In this document: in pieces, positions 37,225 to 45,893 of the stretch
Layout of the letters: each line of letters begins with the position of its first letter
Position numbering within the stretch: position 1 is the first letter of the stretch
From: Streptomyces sp. CB02366
GTDB lineage: Bacteria; Actinomycetota; Actinomycetes; Streptomycetales; Streptomycetaceae
DNA length: 64,000 nt
Direction: 5' to 3'
NCBI RefSeq assembly: GCF_001905905.1
Contig: NZ_LIVT01000002.1
Coordinates: 124,001-188,000 of the forward strand
Notes under the pieces: generated by a model
The model's database searches: none
Told to the model about the DNA's origin: nothing
Seen by the model: only the letters and a program-made list of their open reading frames with translations
Translations under genes and position numbers: made by a program

Positions 37225-38290
37225 GGGCCGCCAGGGTTCCGCACAGGGCCGCCGTGGGCGATCCCGTGGCGTAGGGATCGGTGGCGGCGGGGCCGCGGGC
37301 GTCCGCCCGCTCCCCGGCCAGGAGCGGGTGGAACATCGCCGCCGCGTCGGCCGAGCAGGGCTGCGGCCCCGCTTGGACGTGGGCGGTCCGCACCTCCAGG
37401 CGGTGCAGCCGAAGGTCCTCCCGGTCGAAGCGGAAGTGCAGTTCGCGCCGCACGGTGAACAGGGAGGCGTCGCCGTCGCGCGGGGAGGCGTCCGCCGGAC
37501 GCAGGACGTAGGTGAAGGTGTGGTCCGAGACCACGCCGAGAACGCCCGCGGCCTCCTCCTCGTAGCCGAGGGTGCCCCGGACCCGGACCTCGGGGTCCGC
37601 GAGCTCCACCCGCGCCGGGTCGAAGCGCACCAGCCATCCGGTGGCGGCATGGCTCCCGTCGGCCTCCGGGCTGCTCAGGCTGCGCTCGAACTGGGCGCGC
37701 TGGTCCGGGTCGAGAAGGTGCTCCACGGGCCGGCGCACGGAGCCGGTGAGGACGTCGGGGTTCAGGGACGACTCCACCAGGTAGTCCTTGACCGTGGCGA
37801 GGGCGGCGGTGATCTGGCTGTCGGAGAAGTTCTGCGTGCGCTCCACGGCGGGGAAGTTGATGCCCGCCGCGCCCGAGCGGAAGCCGGAGACCGGTTCGGC
37901 CCGGTACAGCCGCTCGGGTGAACCGCCCGGTACGGCGCCCCGGGGGGCCAGGGGGACCACGGTCGTCCGCAGGGGTTCGGCCCGGCGGACGGCCGGCTGG
38001 GGGTACGGGCTCCGGAAGCCGATGTAGACGGCCACCGTGAAGGCGACGGCGATGAGGACGACCAGGGCTATCGCGGCCCGGGAGCTGCTGCCGCCGCCTC
38101 GGACGAGGACCTGTTCCTCGGGCAGGGTCCGGACGGCGCGGGCGTGCCGGCCCATCCGTTCCTCGGCGGAGTACTCCTGCATCCGGGCAGCCTGGATGAA
38201 CGATTCGTCGAAGACGAGCGAGCGGTATTCGTCATCGCCGCCCGCAGGGTCCTCGGGCGGGCCGTCCGGCGGTTGTGAGCGGCCTGTCAT
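37142..38290 (-). CDS. single-helix membrane protein sharing a VFDExF N-terminal motif
   Basis: A 382-aa protein of unknown function. A cytoplasmic N-terminus contains SLVFDESF (24-31) and SAEER (41-45). One helix spans 71-91. A 290-residue extracytoplasmic domain follows with NTF2/Mce-accessory-like look (FSDSQITAALATVKDYLVESSLNPDVL, then a beta-rich part with TGWLVRFDPARVELADPEVRV). It ends in a Pro-rich tail. The start ATG at 38290 has GGGAGA upstream. It overlaps the M48 gene tail to tail by 83 bp. The N-terminal motif recurs in the next gene upstream. Confidence 0.75.
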   Translation of the reverse strand: MTGRSQPPDGPPEDPAGGDDEYRSLVFDESFIQAARMQEYSAEERMGRHARAVRTLPEEQVLVRGGGSSSRAAIALVVLIAVAFTVAVYIGFRSPYPQPAVRRAEPLRTTVVPLAPRGAVPGGSPERLYRAEPVSGFRSGAAGINFPAVERTQNFSDSQITAALATVKDYLVESSLNPDVLTGSVRRPVEHLLDPDQRAQFERSLSSPEADGSHAATGWLVRFDPARVELADPEVRVRGTLGYEEEAAGVLGVVSDHTFTYVLRPADASPRDGDASLFTVRRELHFRFDREDLRLHRLEVRTAHVQAGPQPCSADAAAMFHPLLAGERADARGPAATDPYATGSPTAALCGTLAALSPATAPSPPGPPPPGPGAGPAHRPRS

Positions 38291-38399
38291 GACTTCTCTC
38301 CCGGTCTCCACACCGGTCGGTTCGGTGCGCAACGGTCTGCTTCGGCCCGGCGGCGTCCGGCAGCGAGAAGCCCCCCTGGGAGCGAGGGGTCACACCTTG

Positions 38400-38428
38400 A
38401 GGGTAGGTCGATTGCGGCTCACGTAAAC
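38400..38428 (-). promoter_or_regulatory. predicted promoter of the 382-aa membrane protein gene
   Basis: Minus strand GTTTAC (38423-38428), a 17-nt spacer and TACCCT (38400-38405), giving a 5' UTR of about 100 nt. Confidence 0.4.
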
Positions 38429-38584
38429 GCGGAGACCGCCGGGAACCGTGGGAACCCCGGGGCGGTCGTCGGCGATCGGGTGACAGGAGGGGGCGCGGGC
38501 CAGGACGGAGGGATCGGATCAGGCCAGGGAGCGAGGAGCCGGGGTCCGGGCGCGAGGAGGCGGAGTCAGACCGGGCGGGGGCAC

Positions 38585-38620
38585 GGGACGCGGGACGGGA
38601 CGCGGGACGGGACGCGGGAC
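38585..38620. repeat. three tandem 12-bp repeats
   Basis: GGGACGCGGGAC repeated exactly at 38585, 38597 and 38609. Confidence 0.85.
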
Positions 38621-38717
38621 AAGCCGGGCACAGGGCGCGCGGGGCCTGGCCGGGGAGGTGCGTGCGGCGGGCGGGAGCACCGGGACAGGCGGGCACGCGG
38701 CCGGGCCGGGCGGCCGT

Positions 38718-39305
38718 TCAGGGGACCCTGGGCTCGGCGGAGACCGTGGGCCGGGAGTAGTCGGCGGAGGCGGAGGGGGCGGCCCCGGGCTTGTCCACCC
38801 CGCTGCTGGCGGGGGGCGGCACCTGGTCCTCGCGGTTGTTCGAGGCGCCCCGGTAGACCGCGGTGAAGGCCAGGGAGACCATGCCGACGCCCATCACCAG
38901 GGCCAGCAGCCAGGCGACCGGCCGGTGCCAGCGGGCGGAGTTGCGGTAGGGGCGCAGGGAGCCGCCGGGGCGGCCGTAGGGCGCCGGGCCGTACGCGTCG
39001 TCCCCGGCGCCGTGCCCCGGGTCGTAGTCGAGGTCCTGGGGATCGTGGTAGCCCCGGGGACCGTCGTAGGGGTCGTCCGGGTCGTCGTGGGCGCGGCGGC
39101 TTCGGCGGGCGCGGGCCTCGTCGGCTTCGGCACGGGCCTCGGCGGCGGCGAGAAGACGCTCCACGGCGGTGGGCTCGTGGACGGGCGCCGATCGGACGAA
39201 GTCCTCGTCGAACACCACGGAGGCGAAGTCCTCGTCCGCGCCCCCGCGGTCGTCGTCGGGCTCCCGGCCGTCAGGAAACGGCTTGCCCCCCACGTCGTCC
39301 GGCAC
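38718..39305 (-). CDS. acidic single-helix membrane protein sharing the VFDExF motif
   Basis: A 195-aa protein: acidic N-terminus with SVVFDEDF (29-36), then AVERLLAAAEAR, an Asp/Tyr/Gly/Pro-rich segment (75-125), one helix (129-150, AWLLALVMGVGMVSLAFTAV) and a short Pro/Ser tail outside. No known domain. The GTG start at 39305 has TACGCT exactly 6 nt upstream and no Shine-Dalgarno sequence, so it is probably leaderless. The N-terminal motif matches the neighbouring 382-aa protein at the same distance from the start, which suggests a common cytoplasmic partner. Confidence 0.75.
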   Translation of the reverse strand: MPDDVGGKPFPDGREPDDDRGGADEDFASVVFDEDFVRSAPVHEPTAVERLLAAAEARAEADEARARRSRRAHDDPDDPYDGPRGYHDPQDLDYDPGHGAGDDAYGPAPYGRPGGSLRPYRNSARWHRPVAWLLALVMGVGMVSLAFTAVYRGASNNREDQVPPPASSGVDKPGAAPSASADYSRPTVSAEPRVP

Positions 39306-39353
39306 GGATTCAGCGTAGCCCGGACGGGGCCTTTTCGGCAGGGATCCGACGAA

Positions 39354-39408
39354 CTCCCCCGGACCGCCCCGGGGGAGCCAGCCCGGGCGCGCCGACCGGC
39401 GCGCCCGG
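39354..39408 (-). terminator. double hairpin after proA
   Basis: Two successive perfect hairpins: CTCCCCCGG/CCGGGGGAG (39354-39377) and CCGGGCGCGCC-GACC-GGCGCGCCCGG (39383-39408), 36 bp past the proA stop. Confidence 0.75.
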
Positions 39409-39444
39409 CGTCACGGGGCGACGGGACCGCCGCCCGGGCAGCGG

Positions 39445-40728
39445 CTAGCGGACGTGCCCGTCCCCCGTGACGATGTACTTCGTCGAGGTCAGCTCGGGCA
39501 GGCCCATCGGACCCCGGGCGTGCAGCTTCTGCGTGGAGATGCCGATCTCCGCACCGAAGCCGAACTGCCCGCCGTCCGTGAAGCGGGTGGAGGCGTTCAC
39601 GGCGACCGTGGTCGAATCCACCAACTGGGTGAACCGGCGGGCGGCGGCCTGCGAGGTGGTGACGATCGCCTCGGTGTGGCCGGAGGACCAGAGCCGGATG
39701 TGGGCGACCGCCGCGTCCAGGGAGTCGACGACCGCCGCGGCGATGTCGTAGGAGAGGTATTCGGTCTCCCAGTCCTCCTCCGTGGCGGCGACGACGGTGG
39801 CCTTCGACGCCTCGGCGTGGGCGAGGACGTGTTCGTCGCCGTGGACGGTGACGCCGGCCTCGGCGAGGGCGTCCAGGGCGAGCGGCAGGAAGGCGTCCGC
39901 CACGTCCTTGTGGACGAGGAGCGTCTCGGCCGCGTTGCAGACGCTGGGGCGCTGGGCCTTGGAGTTGACGAGGATGTCGACGGCCGTGGCCAGATCCGTC
40001 TGCGCGTCGACGTAGACGTGGCAGTTGCCGGTGCCGGTCTCGATGACGGGGACGGTGGACTCCTCGACGACCGTGCGGATCAGCGAGGCGCCGCCGCGCG
40101 GGATGAGGACGTCGACCAGGCCGCGGGCGCGCATCAGTTCGCGTACGGACTCCCGGCTCCGGCCCGGGACGAGCTGCACCGCGTCGGCGGGCAGCCCGGA
40201 GCCGCCGACCGCGTCGCGCAGCACCCGGACGAGCGCGGTGTTGGAGGCGTGGGCGGAGGAGGAGCCGCGCAGCAGGACCGCGTTGCCGGACTTGAGGCAG
40301 AGGGCGGCCGCGTCGACGGTGACGTTGGGCCGGGCCTCGTAGATGATGCCGACCACGCCGAGCGGAACCCGCACCTGGCGGAGGTCGATGCCGTTGGGCA
40401 GGGTGGAGCCGCGCACCACCTCGCCGACCGGGTCGGGCAGGGAGGCCACGCCCCGTACGTCGGCGGCGATGGCGCGGACGCGTTCCGGGGTGAGGGTCAG
40501 TCGGTCGATGACGCCGTCGCTCGTCGCGGCCTCGCGGGCGCGCTCGACGTCCTGAGCGTTGGCCTCGACGATCTCGGCGGTGCGCACTTCGAGGGCGTCG
40601 GCGATGGCCAGCAGCGCGTCGTCCTTGGCCGCGCGCGGGAGGGGCGCGAGGTCGGCGGCGGCCGCACGGGCCCGGTAGGCCGTCTGCGCGACCGGGGAGA
40701 GGTTGTCGTAGGGCGAGAGCGTGGTCAT
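39445..40728 (-). CDS. proA: glutamate-5-semialdehyde dehydrogenase (gamma-glutamyl phosphate reductase)
   Basis: A 427-aa enzyme that reduces gamma-glutamyl phosphate with NADPH in proline synthesis. It has the ALDH-like fold with the catalytic cysteine in [39 protein letters not shown] and [25 protein letters not shown] mark the family. Length is standard. It lies 178 bp downstream of a small unknown gene that separates it from proB; all three share the strand, so one proline unit with an inserted gene is likely. Confidence 0.97.
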   Translation of the reverse strand: MTTLSPYDNLSPVAQTAYRARAAAADLAPLPRAAKDDALLAIADALEVRTAEIVEANAQDVERAREAATSDGVIDRLTLTPERVRAIAADVRGVASLPDPVGEVVRGSTLPNGIDLRQVRVPLGVVGIIYEARPNVTVDAAALCLKSGNAVLLRGSSSAHASNTALVRVLRDAVGGSGLPADAVQLVPGRSRESVRELMRARGLVDVLIPRGGASLIRTVVEESTVPVIETGTGNCHVYVDAQTDLATAVDILVNSKAQRPSVCNAAETLLVHKDVADAFLPLALDALAEAGVTVHGDEHVLAHAEASKATVVAATEEDWETEYLSYDIAAAVVDSLDAAVAHIRLWSSGHTEAIVTTSQAAARRFTQLVDSTTVAVNASTRFTDGGQFGFGAEIGISTQKLHARGPMGLPELTSTKYIVTGDGHVR

Positions 40729-40906
40729 GCCCGCAGGGTAATGCGCGCTCTGCGGGCGTCCGTCGCCTATCCCGTGATGCGAGACGACCGGATCGGGTGG
40801 CGGGCGTCCCGCGCCCGCCCCGCCGAAGCGGCCCGCCCCTGCCCTTCCACCGGCCCGCGCGGGCCCGGGACGGACGTGCGGGCGGGGCCCGGGCGGGCCG
40901 CGTCGG

Positions 40907-41398
40907 TCAGTAGGGGTGCACGCCCACGGGGGCGGCGGGCGGTGGCCCGTACCCCTCGGCGACCCGCAGGTGGTAGGTCTCGCGGTCGATGACCTCCAGG
41001 CCGACGATCGTCCAGGGCGGGAGCTGGGCGCTGGAGCGGTGCTCGCCCCACAGCCGCAGCGCCACGGCGGCCGCGTCGTGCAGATCGCGGGCCTCTTCCC
41101 AGTAGCGGATCTCGGCGTGGTCGTTGGCGTAGCGGCTGGTCAGCAGGAACGGATGGTCGTGCGCGAGCTGTTCCAGGCCGCGCCTGACCTCCGCCAGCGG
41201 GGCCTCGGCGCCCGAGACGCTGAGGGTGACGTGCCAGAGCTTGGACTGCGGAGGCTCCTTCCGCGCCGTCGTGACCGGCTCCCGCTGGGCGGTGTCGGAC
41301 GGGCGTGGATTCCGGTCGGCATCCGTCCCCGTTCCGACACTCGTCAGGGTTCGGTCGGCCGTGCCTCGGGGCGGCGCCCCCGGGCGCGCTCGTCTCAC
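40907..41398 (-). CDS. unknown 163-aa protein between proB and proA
   Basis: A 163-aa protein. The first 50 residues are Arg/Pro/Thr-rich and probably disordered. From about residue 52 ([39 protein letters not shown]) it looks like a small ferredoxin-like alpha/beta domain ending [14 protein letters not shown]. The first VTTARK start candidate is GTC and cannot initiate. The GTG at 41398 has a perfect AGGAGG 7 nt upstream and fixes the start. I recall this protein at the same site in other Streptomyces, without function. Confidence 0.75.
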   Translation of the reverse strand: MRRARPGAPPRGTADRTLTSVGTGTDADRNPRPSDTAQREPVTTARKEPPQSKLWHVTLSVSGAEAPLAEVRRGLEQLAHDHPFLLTSRYANDHAEIRYWEEARDLHDAAAVALRLWGEHRSSAQLPPWTIVGLEVIDRETYHLRVAEGYGPPPAAPVGVHPY

Positions 41399-41526
41399 CG
41401 GCGGCCTCCTGTGGTCTGTTGCTGTGCGGTACCCCTGGTTCCCCACGACAAAGTGGACCAGTCCACGGCGGGGCGTGGGGTGGTTTTGGGGAAGGTGCTC
41501 GCCCGAAGACCGGACTTTCAGCCGTT

Positions 41527-42681
41527 TCAGGGGGTGAGGCGCGGCGTGAGAATGACGAGATCGTCCCTGTGTACGACCTCGCGCTCGTAGGCGGGCCCCA
41601 GTTCGCGGGCCAGCTCCCGGGTGGAACGGCCGAGCAGTTGGGGGATCTCCTTCGCGTCGAAGTTGACGAGCCCGCGTGCGATGGGGACGCCTTGCGGGTC
41701 GCGCAGTTCGACGGGGTCGCCGGCGCTGAACTCGCCCTCGACGGCCGAGATTCCCGCGGGCAGCAGGGAGGTGCGCCGGTCCACCACGGCCCGTACGGCG
41801 CCGTCGTCGAGAACGAGCGCCCCCTGCGGGGTGGAGGCGTGGGCCAGCCACAGGAGCCGGTCGGCGGAGCGGCGGCCGGTGCGGTGGAAATACGTGCCCG
41901 TGTCGCGTCCCGCGAGGGCGTCGGCGGCCCGGCTGGCGGAGGTGAGGACGACGGGGATCCCGGCGGCGGTGGCGATGTTGGCCGCCTCGACCTTGGTGAC
42001 CATGCCGCCGGTGCCCACGCCCGCCTTGCCGGCGCTGCCGATGGTGACGCCGGTCAGGTCGCCGGGGCCGGTGACCTCGGCGATCCGGGAGGCGCCGGGG
42101 GTGCCGGGCGGCCCGTCGTAGAGGCCGTCGACGTCGGAGAGCAGGACGAGGAGGTCGGCGTGGACGAGGTGGGCGACGAGGGCGGCGAGCCGGTCGTTGT
42201 CGCCGAAGCGGATCTCGTCGGTGGCGACGGTGTCGTTCTCGTTGACGACGGGGACCGCGCCCATCTCCAGGAGCTGGTCCAGGGTGCTGTAGGCGTTGCG
42301 GTAATGGCCGCGGCGGCTGGTGTCGTCGGCGGTGAGGAGCACTTGGCCGACGCGGACGCCGTAGCGGGCGAAGGAAGCGGTGTAGCGGGCCACGAGGAGG
42401 CCCTGGCCGACGCTGGCGGCGGCCTGCTGGCGGGCCAGGTCCTTGGGTCTGCGGACGAGGCCGAGCGGGGCGAGTCCGGCGGCGATGGCTCCGCTGGAGA
42501 CGAGGACGACCTCGCGTTCCCCGCCGTCCCGGACCTTGGCGAGGACGTCGACGAGGGCGTCGACCCGGTCCGCGTCGAGGCCGCCGGAGGCGGTGGTGAG
42601 CGAGGAGGAACCGACCTTGACGACGATCCTGCGGGCGCCGGTCACTGCCGTCTCGCGGTGTGACGGCCTCTGCTCTGCCAC
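41527..42681 (-). CDS. proB: glutamate 5-kinase
   Basis: A 384-aa enzyme catalysing the first step of proline synthesis, phosphorylating glutamate. The amino-acid-kinase domain is clear (RIVVKVGSSSLTT, VVLVSSGAIAAG, VPVVNENDTVA, LLSDVDGLYD, GTGGMVTKVEAA). A C-terminal PUA domain (about 285-370) completes the family length; feedback inhibition by proline is usual for this form. The GTG start at 42681 has GAGGAAG upstream. Obg is often next to proB-proA; here it lies about 9 kb away beyond the polymer genes. Confidence 0.96.
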   Translation of the reverse strand: MAEQRPSHRETAVTGARRIVVKVGSSSLTTASGGLDADRVDALVDVLAKVRDGGEREVVLVSSGAIAAGLAPLGLVRRPKDLARQQAAASVGQGLLVARYTASFARYGVRVGQVLLTADDTSRRGHYRNAYSTLDQLLEMGAVPVVNENDTVATDEIRFGDNDRLAALVAHLVHADLLVLLSDVDGLYDGPPGTPGASRIAEVTGPGDLTGVTIGSAGKAGVGTGGMVTKVEAANIATAAGIPVVLTSASRAADALAGRDTGTYFHRTGRRSADRLLWLAHASTPQGALVLDDGAVRAVVDRRTSLLPAGISAVEGEFSAGDPVELRDPQGVPIARGLVNFDAKEIPQLLGRSTRELARELGPAYEREVVHRDDLVILTPRLTP

Positions 42682-42847
42682 GTGCTTCCTCGCTCTGGAT
42701 CGCCCCGGTGTCCCTCGGGGCCTCGTGCCGCCCCCGGCACAGCACAGTACGCGAGCGGCCGCCCGCGCCGCCCGTCCGTTCCGGTCGGTGGACGCCGCGG
42801 AACCCGCGGGGGCGGGGTGCGGCGGGCGGTGCGGGCGGCCGGTGGGC

Positions 42848-45616
42848 TCAGCCCTGCTGTTCGTCCTTGATCGCGAGCATCCGGTCGACGACCCGGGCGG
42901 CGGCGCGGCCGTCGGAGGGCTCGCAGAAGTCGACGCGGAACTGGGCGTACTTCTCCTTGTACTCCTCGCTGACCGCGTCGATGTTCCGGATCGCGGAGAC
43001 CAGGTCCTCGGAGGTCTTGATCAGCGGCCCGGGGGCGCGGGAGGTGAAGTCGAAGTAGAAGCCGCGCAGGGTGTCGCGGTAGTGCTCCAGGTCGTACGTG
43101 AAGAAGAGCATCGGCCGCCCGGAGTGCGCGAAGTCGAACAGCACCGAGGAGTAGTCCGTGATCAGCACGTCGGCGATCAGGTAGAGGTCGGCGATGTCCG
43201 GGTAGTACGTGACGTCGTAGACGAAGCCCTGTCCGGCGCCGGGGATGGAGTCGAGGACCTTGTGGTGCTTGCGGTACAGCAGCACGTGGTCCTCGCCCAG
43301 TTCGCGCCGGGCGGCCTCGACGTCGATCCGGTTGTCGAGCTTGAAGCGGCGGCCGCCGTAGCGCTGGTCGTCGCGCCAGGTGGGCGCGTACAGGACGACC
43401 TTCTTGCCCGCGGGGATGCCGAGCTTCTCGCGCACGGCCGCGGCGCGCTTGACGCGGTCGGGGGCGTGGAAGACGTCGTTGCGCGGGTAGCCCGCTTCCA
43501 GGACCTCGCACTGGAGGCGGAAGGAGTTGGTCATGATCGGGGTGGTGAAGGCGTTCGGCGTGATGAACAGGCTGTACTGGCGCGAGCGCTGCGGGAGGCT
43601 CGCGATGTAGGCCAGGTTCGCCTTCGGGGTGCCGAGCAGGTCGGCGCCGATGCGCTTGAGCGGGGTGCCGTGCCAGGTCTGGACCACGACCTGGCCCTCG
43701 CGGCGGACGAACCACTCGCGGATGCCGCCGTTGGTGACGACGTACCGGCTGCGGGCCAGCGCCTCGTACCACTCCTTGCTGCCCCACTCGACGCCACGGA
43801 CGCCGGGCGGCAGCACGACCTGCTGGTCGTGGACCATCGCGATGTGCTCGACGTCGGTGCCGCGGCGCTTGAGCTCCTCGTAGACCGCGCGGGGCGAGTC
43901 GGAGAACTGCTTGCCGCCGAAGCTGTTGTAGAGCACGGCCTCGCGCAGCGGCAGTTTGCGCTGCTCGGGGGTGTAGACGTCGCGCATGAGGCGCTGGCGG
44001 TAGGCGCCGCGCAGCTCGGGGGCGAGGACGGGGCCGGACTCGACGAAGATCCGGTCGAAGTCGACCCGCTCGACGGTGTACGTGCGGTGCTCGCCCCGGT
44101 GGGACAGCGGCAGCGTGGCCACGAGGTCGGGGCGGATGGTGACGGGCACGTCGCGGGTGTGGTCCCACTCGGTGCGCAGCCGCAGGCGCGGCATCCAGCG
44201 GCCGGCGCGCAGCGACACGGTGCCCTCGTAGGTGGGCATGGCGTCCGGGCGCAGCCGGGCGGTGAAGCGGCCGTCGGCGAACTCGACGGGCAGCGGGCGG
44301 TCCTCGTTGCGGCCGGTGTGGCGCAGGACCATCTTCATCTGCTCGGCGGGTCCGGTGTAGACGCCGGAGAGGACCAGCTCGCCGTCCGCGGTCCATTCGA
44401 CGGCGTCGACGAGGGGCTGGACGGTGCGCAGTTGCGGGGTGAAGTTGCCCGCGCCGTCGGTGAGGATCGCGAGTTCGCGGCCCTCGGCCAGCGGGTGGAC
44501 GCCGGTGACGTCGGCGGCGCCGTTGGTGGCGCGGCGGGTGGTGCCGTCCGCGAAGACGATCTGGGCGCGGTACTTGACGGCCTTGCCGGGGCGTACGCCG
44601 TCGGCGGGCAGGTCCGCGAAGTCCAGGCGGGCGGTGTGGCGCAGCCAGCCGTCCTCGCCGGTCTCGCCCTGCTGGAGGGGGAGGTCGGTGGTGAAGCCGC
44701 TCGCCTCGTGGTCGATGCGCAGGGCCGTGGGGTACTTGCCCGCCGGGGTGGTGACGCGGGAGCGCAGGGTGACGGTCATGCCCTCGCCGTCGCCCTCCTG
44801 GGCGACGACCTCGGCGGGGACGACGTCCACGGAGAGTTTCAGGCGGTTGCGGTCGAACCCGGCGACGAGCCGGACGCCGTCGTCCAGGGCGCGGGTGAAG
44901 CTGTGGCCGGCCGCGCCCGCGTTGTTCTTGGTGACGCTGCCGACCGACATGCCGCCGGGGCGCGGGATGCCGATGCCCAGCCGCCAGGTGCCGGACTGCC
45001 ACTGGCCGCGTACGCGGAGGCGGGACGGGTCGATGCCGATCTCGAAGCCGGACCAGTCGTAGTTGTGCAGGGCGCCCTTGGCCTCGGAGGTGGCGCGGGG
45101 CTCCTGGACGGTGCGCAGGCGCAGCGGGAGGGTGGAACGGCTGCCCTGGCGGCGGAGCACGGCGACGCGCAGCGAGCGCTTGCCGGTGGCCGAGGGAACG
45201 TTGGGGATGTAGGCGTAGCCCTTGACGAGGAGCTTGCCGTCCTCCCAGACGAGGTCGAGGAGCTTGCCGCGCACGGGGAGTTCGCTGCGGTTGAAGTTGC
45301 GCACCGAGGGGGGCAGCGAGGAGCTCTCGACGCCGGGCAGCTCGATGCGGGCGCGCCGCAGGCCGCGGACGGAGAAGGCTCCCGGGTTCTCCCGCTCGTA
45401 GTGCAGCAGTTCCACCAGCTCGTCGCCGCGACCGCTGGCCGCGAGGTGCCACTTGACCCGGGCCATCGGCGAGAACTGCCGTACGACCTTGGGGGCGGCG
45501 TGGGCCAGGAAGTCCTTGGCGGCCCGGTGGAACTCGGGGCGCTCCTCGACCGGAGTCTCCGGGAAGTACTTCATGAGCCGGCTGAGCTCGTCGGGGATCG
45601 CTTCGAGGGACGCCAC
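42848..45616 (-). CDS. CDP-alcohol (glycerol/ribitol) phosphotransferase, TagF-like
   Basis: A 922-aa protein. About 550 N-terminal residues are beta-rich modules with a TagF/GT2-tail look (RGLRRARIELPGVES; LHNYDWSGFEIGIDPSRLRV; WMPRLRLRTEWDHTRDVP). The C-terminal GT-B domain of CDP-glycerol:polyglycerophosphate transferases occupies about 555-915: VLYNSFGGKQFSDSPRAVYE, VQTWHGTPLKRIG (about 645), VLYAPTWRDD, and LITDYSSVLFDF (about 819). It would add glycerol- or ribitol-phosphate to a wall polymer at the inner membrane face. The usual N-terminal GT2 catalytic domain is absent; a separate GT2 gene lies directly upstream. A dyad lies in its leader. Confidence 0.88.
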   Translation of the reverse strand: MASLEAIPDELSRLMKYFPETPVEERPEFHRAAKDFLAHAAPKVVRQFSPMARVKWHLAASGRGDELVELLHYERENPGAFSVRGLRRARIELPGVESSSLPPSVRNFNRSELPVRGKLLDLVWEDGKLLVKGYAYIPNVPSATGKRSLRVAVLRRQGSRSTLPLRLRTVQEPRATSEAKGALHNYDWSGFEIGIDPSRLRVRGQWQSGTWRLGIGIPRPGGMSVGSVTKNNAGAAGHSFTRALDDGVRLVAGFDRNRLKLSVDVVPAEVVAQEGDGEGMTVTLRSRVTTPAGKYPTALRIDHEASGFTTDLPLQQGETGEDGWLRHTARLDFADLPADGVRPGKAVKYRAQIVFADGTTRRATNGAADVTGVHPLAEGRELAILTDGAGNFTPQLRTVQPLVDAVEWTADGELVLSGVYTGPAEQMKMVLRHTGRNEDRPLPVEFADGRFTARLRPDAMPTYEGTVSLRAGRWMPRLRLRTEWDHTRDVPVTIRPDLVATLPLSHRGEHRTYTVERVDFDRIFVESGPVLAPELRGAYRQRLMRDVYTPEQRKLPLREAVLYNSFGGKQFSDSPRAVYEELKRRGTDVEHIAMVHDQQVVLPPGVRGVEWGSKEWYEALARSRYVVTNGGIREWFVRREGQVVVQTWHGTPLKRIGADLLGTPKANLAYIASLPQRSRQYSLFITPNAFTTPIMTNSFRLQCEVLEAGYPRNDVFHAPDRVKRAAAVREKLGIPAGKKVVLYAPTWRDDQRYGGRRFKLDNRIDVEAARRELGEDHVLLYRKHHKVLDSIPGAGQGFVYDVTYYPDIADLYLIADVLITDYSSVLFDFAHSGRPMLFFTYDLEHYRDTLRGFYFDFTSRAPGPLIKTSEDLVSAIRNIDAVSEEYKEKYAQFRVDFCEPSDGRAAARVVDRMLAIKDEQQG

Positions 45617-45676
45617 GGGGGAAGGGCCTTTCCGGGGGGACGTGCAGATGATGAACCCCAGCAGGACGGGGCGTTA

Positions 45677-45700
45677 ATGAGACGTCTCCAACCGTCTCAT
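45677..45700. promoter_or_regulatory. inverted repeat in the leader of the TagF-like gene
   Basis: ATGAGACG-N8-CGTCTCAT, a perfect 8-bp dyad. Its left arm also forms the overlapping palindrome GAGACGTCTC. It lies 60 bp upstream of the GTG start. No obvious promoter pair was found next to it. Confidence 0.4.
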
Positions 45701-45893
45701 GGTTGCCCCACAGTATGACGTGACACCTCTCACAGAACGAACCCGCCCCGGCGTTCACCGGGGCGGGGAGGGTGTTCGAGCGCTCCCCCGCAGGCGTCCG
45801 GGGAACCCCCGGGGAGCCGGGAGCGTTCCGGGCGGGCGGCGGGGCCCGCCGGGTGCCGGGCGCCGGTCGGACGCGGCTGGCGCCGGGTGCCGG

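Larger units (their letters stand above)
38291..38717. other. 427-bp gap with promoter and 12-bp repeats
   Basis: No gene. It contains a predicted promoter for the 37142-38290 gene (38400-38428) and three perfect tandem copies of GGGACGCGGGAC (38585-38620) inside a purine-rich low-complexity stretch. Confidence 0.6.

Noticed and set aside
41273..41275. Start of the gene between proB and proA at the VTTARK position
   Set aside because: The codon is GTC, which cannot initiate; the GTG with AGGAGG upstream is used instead.
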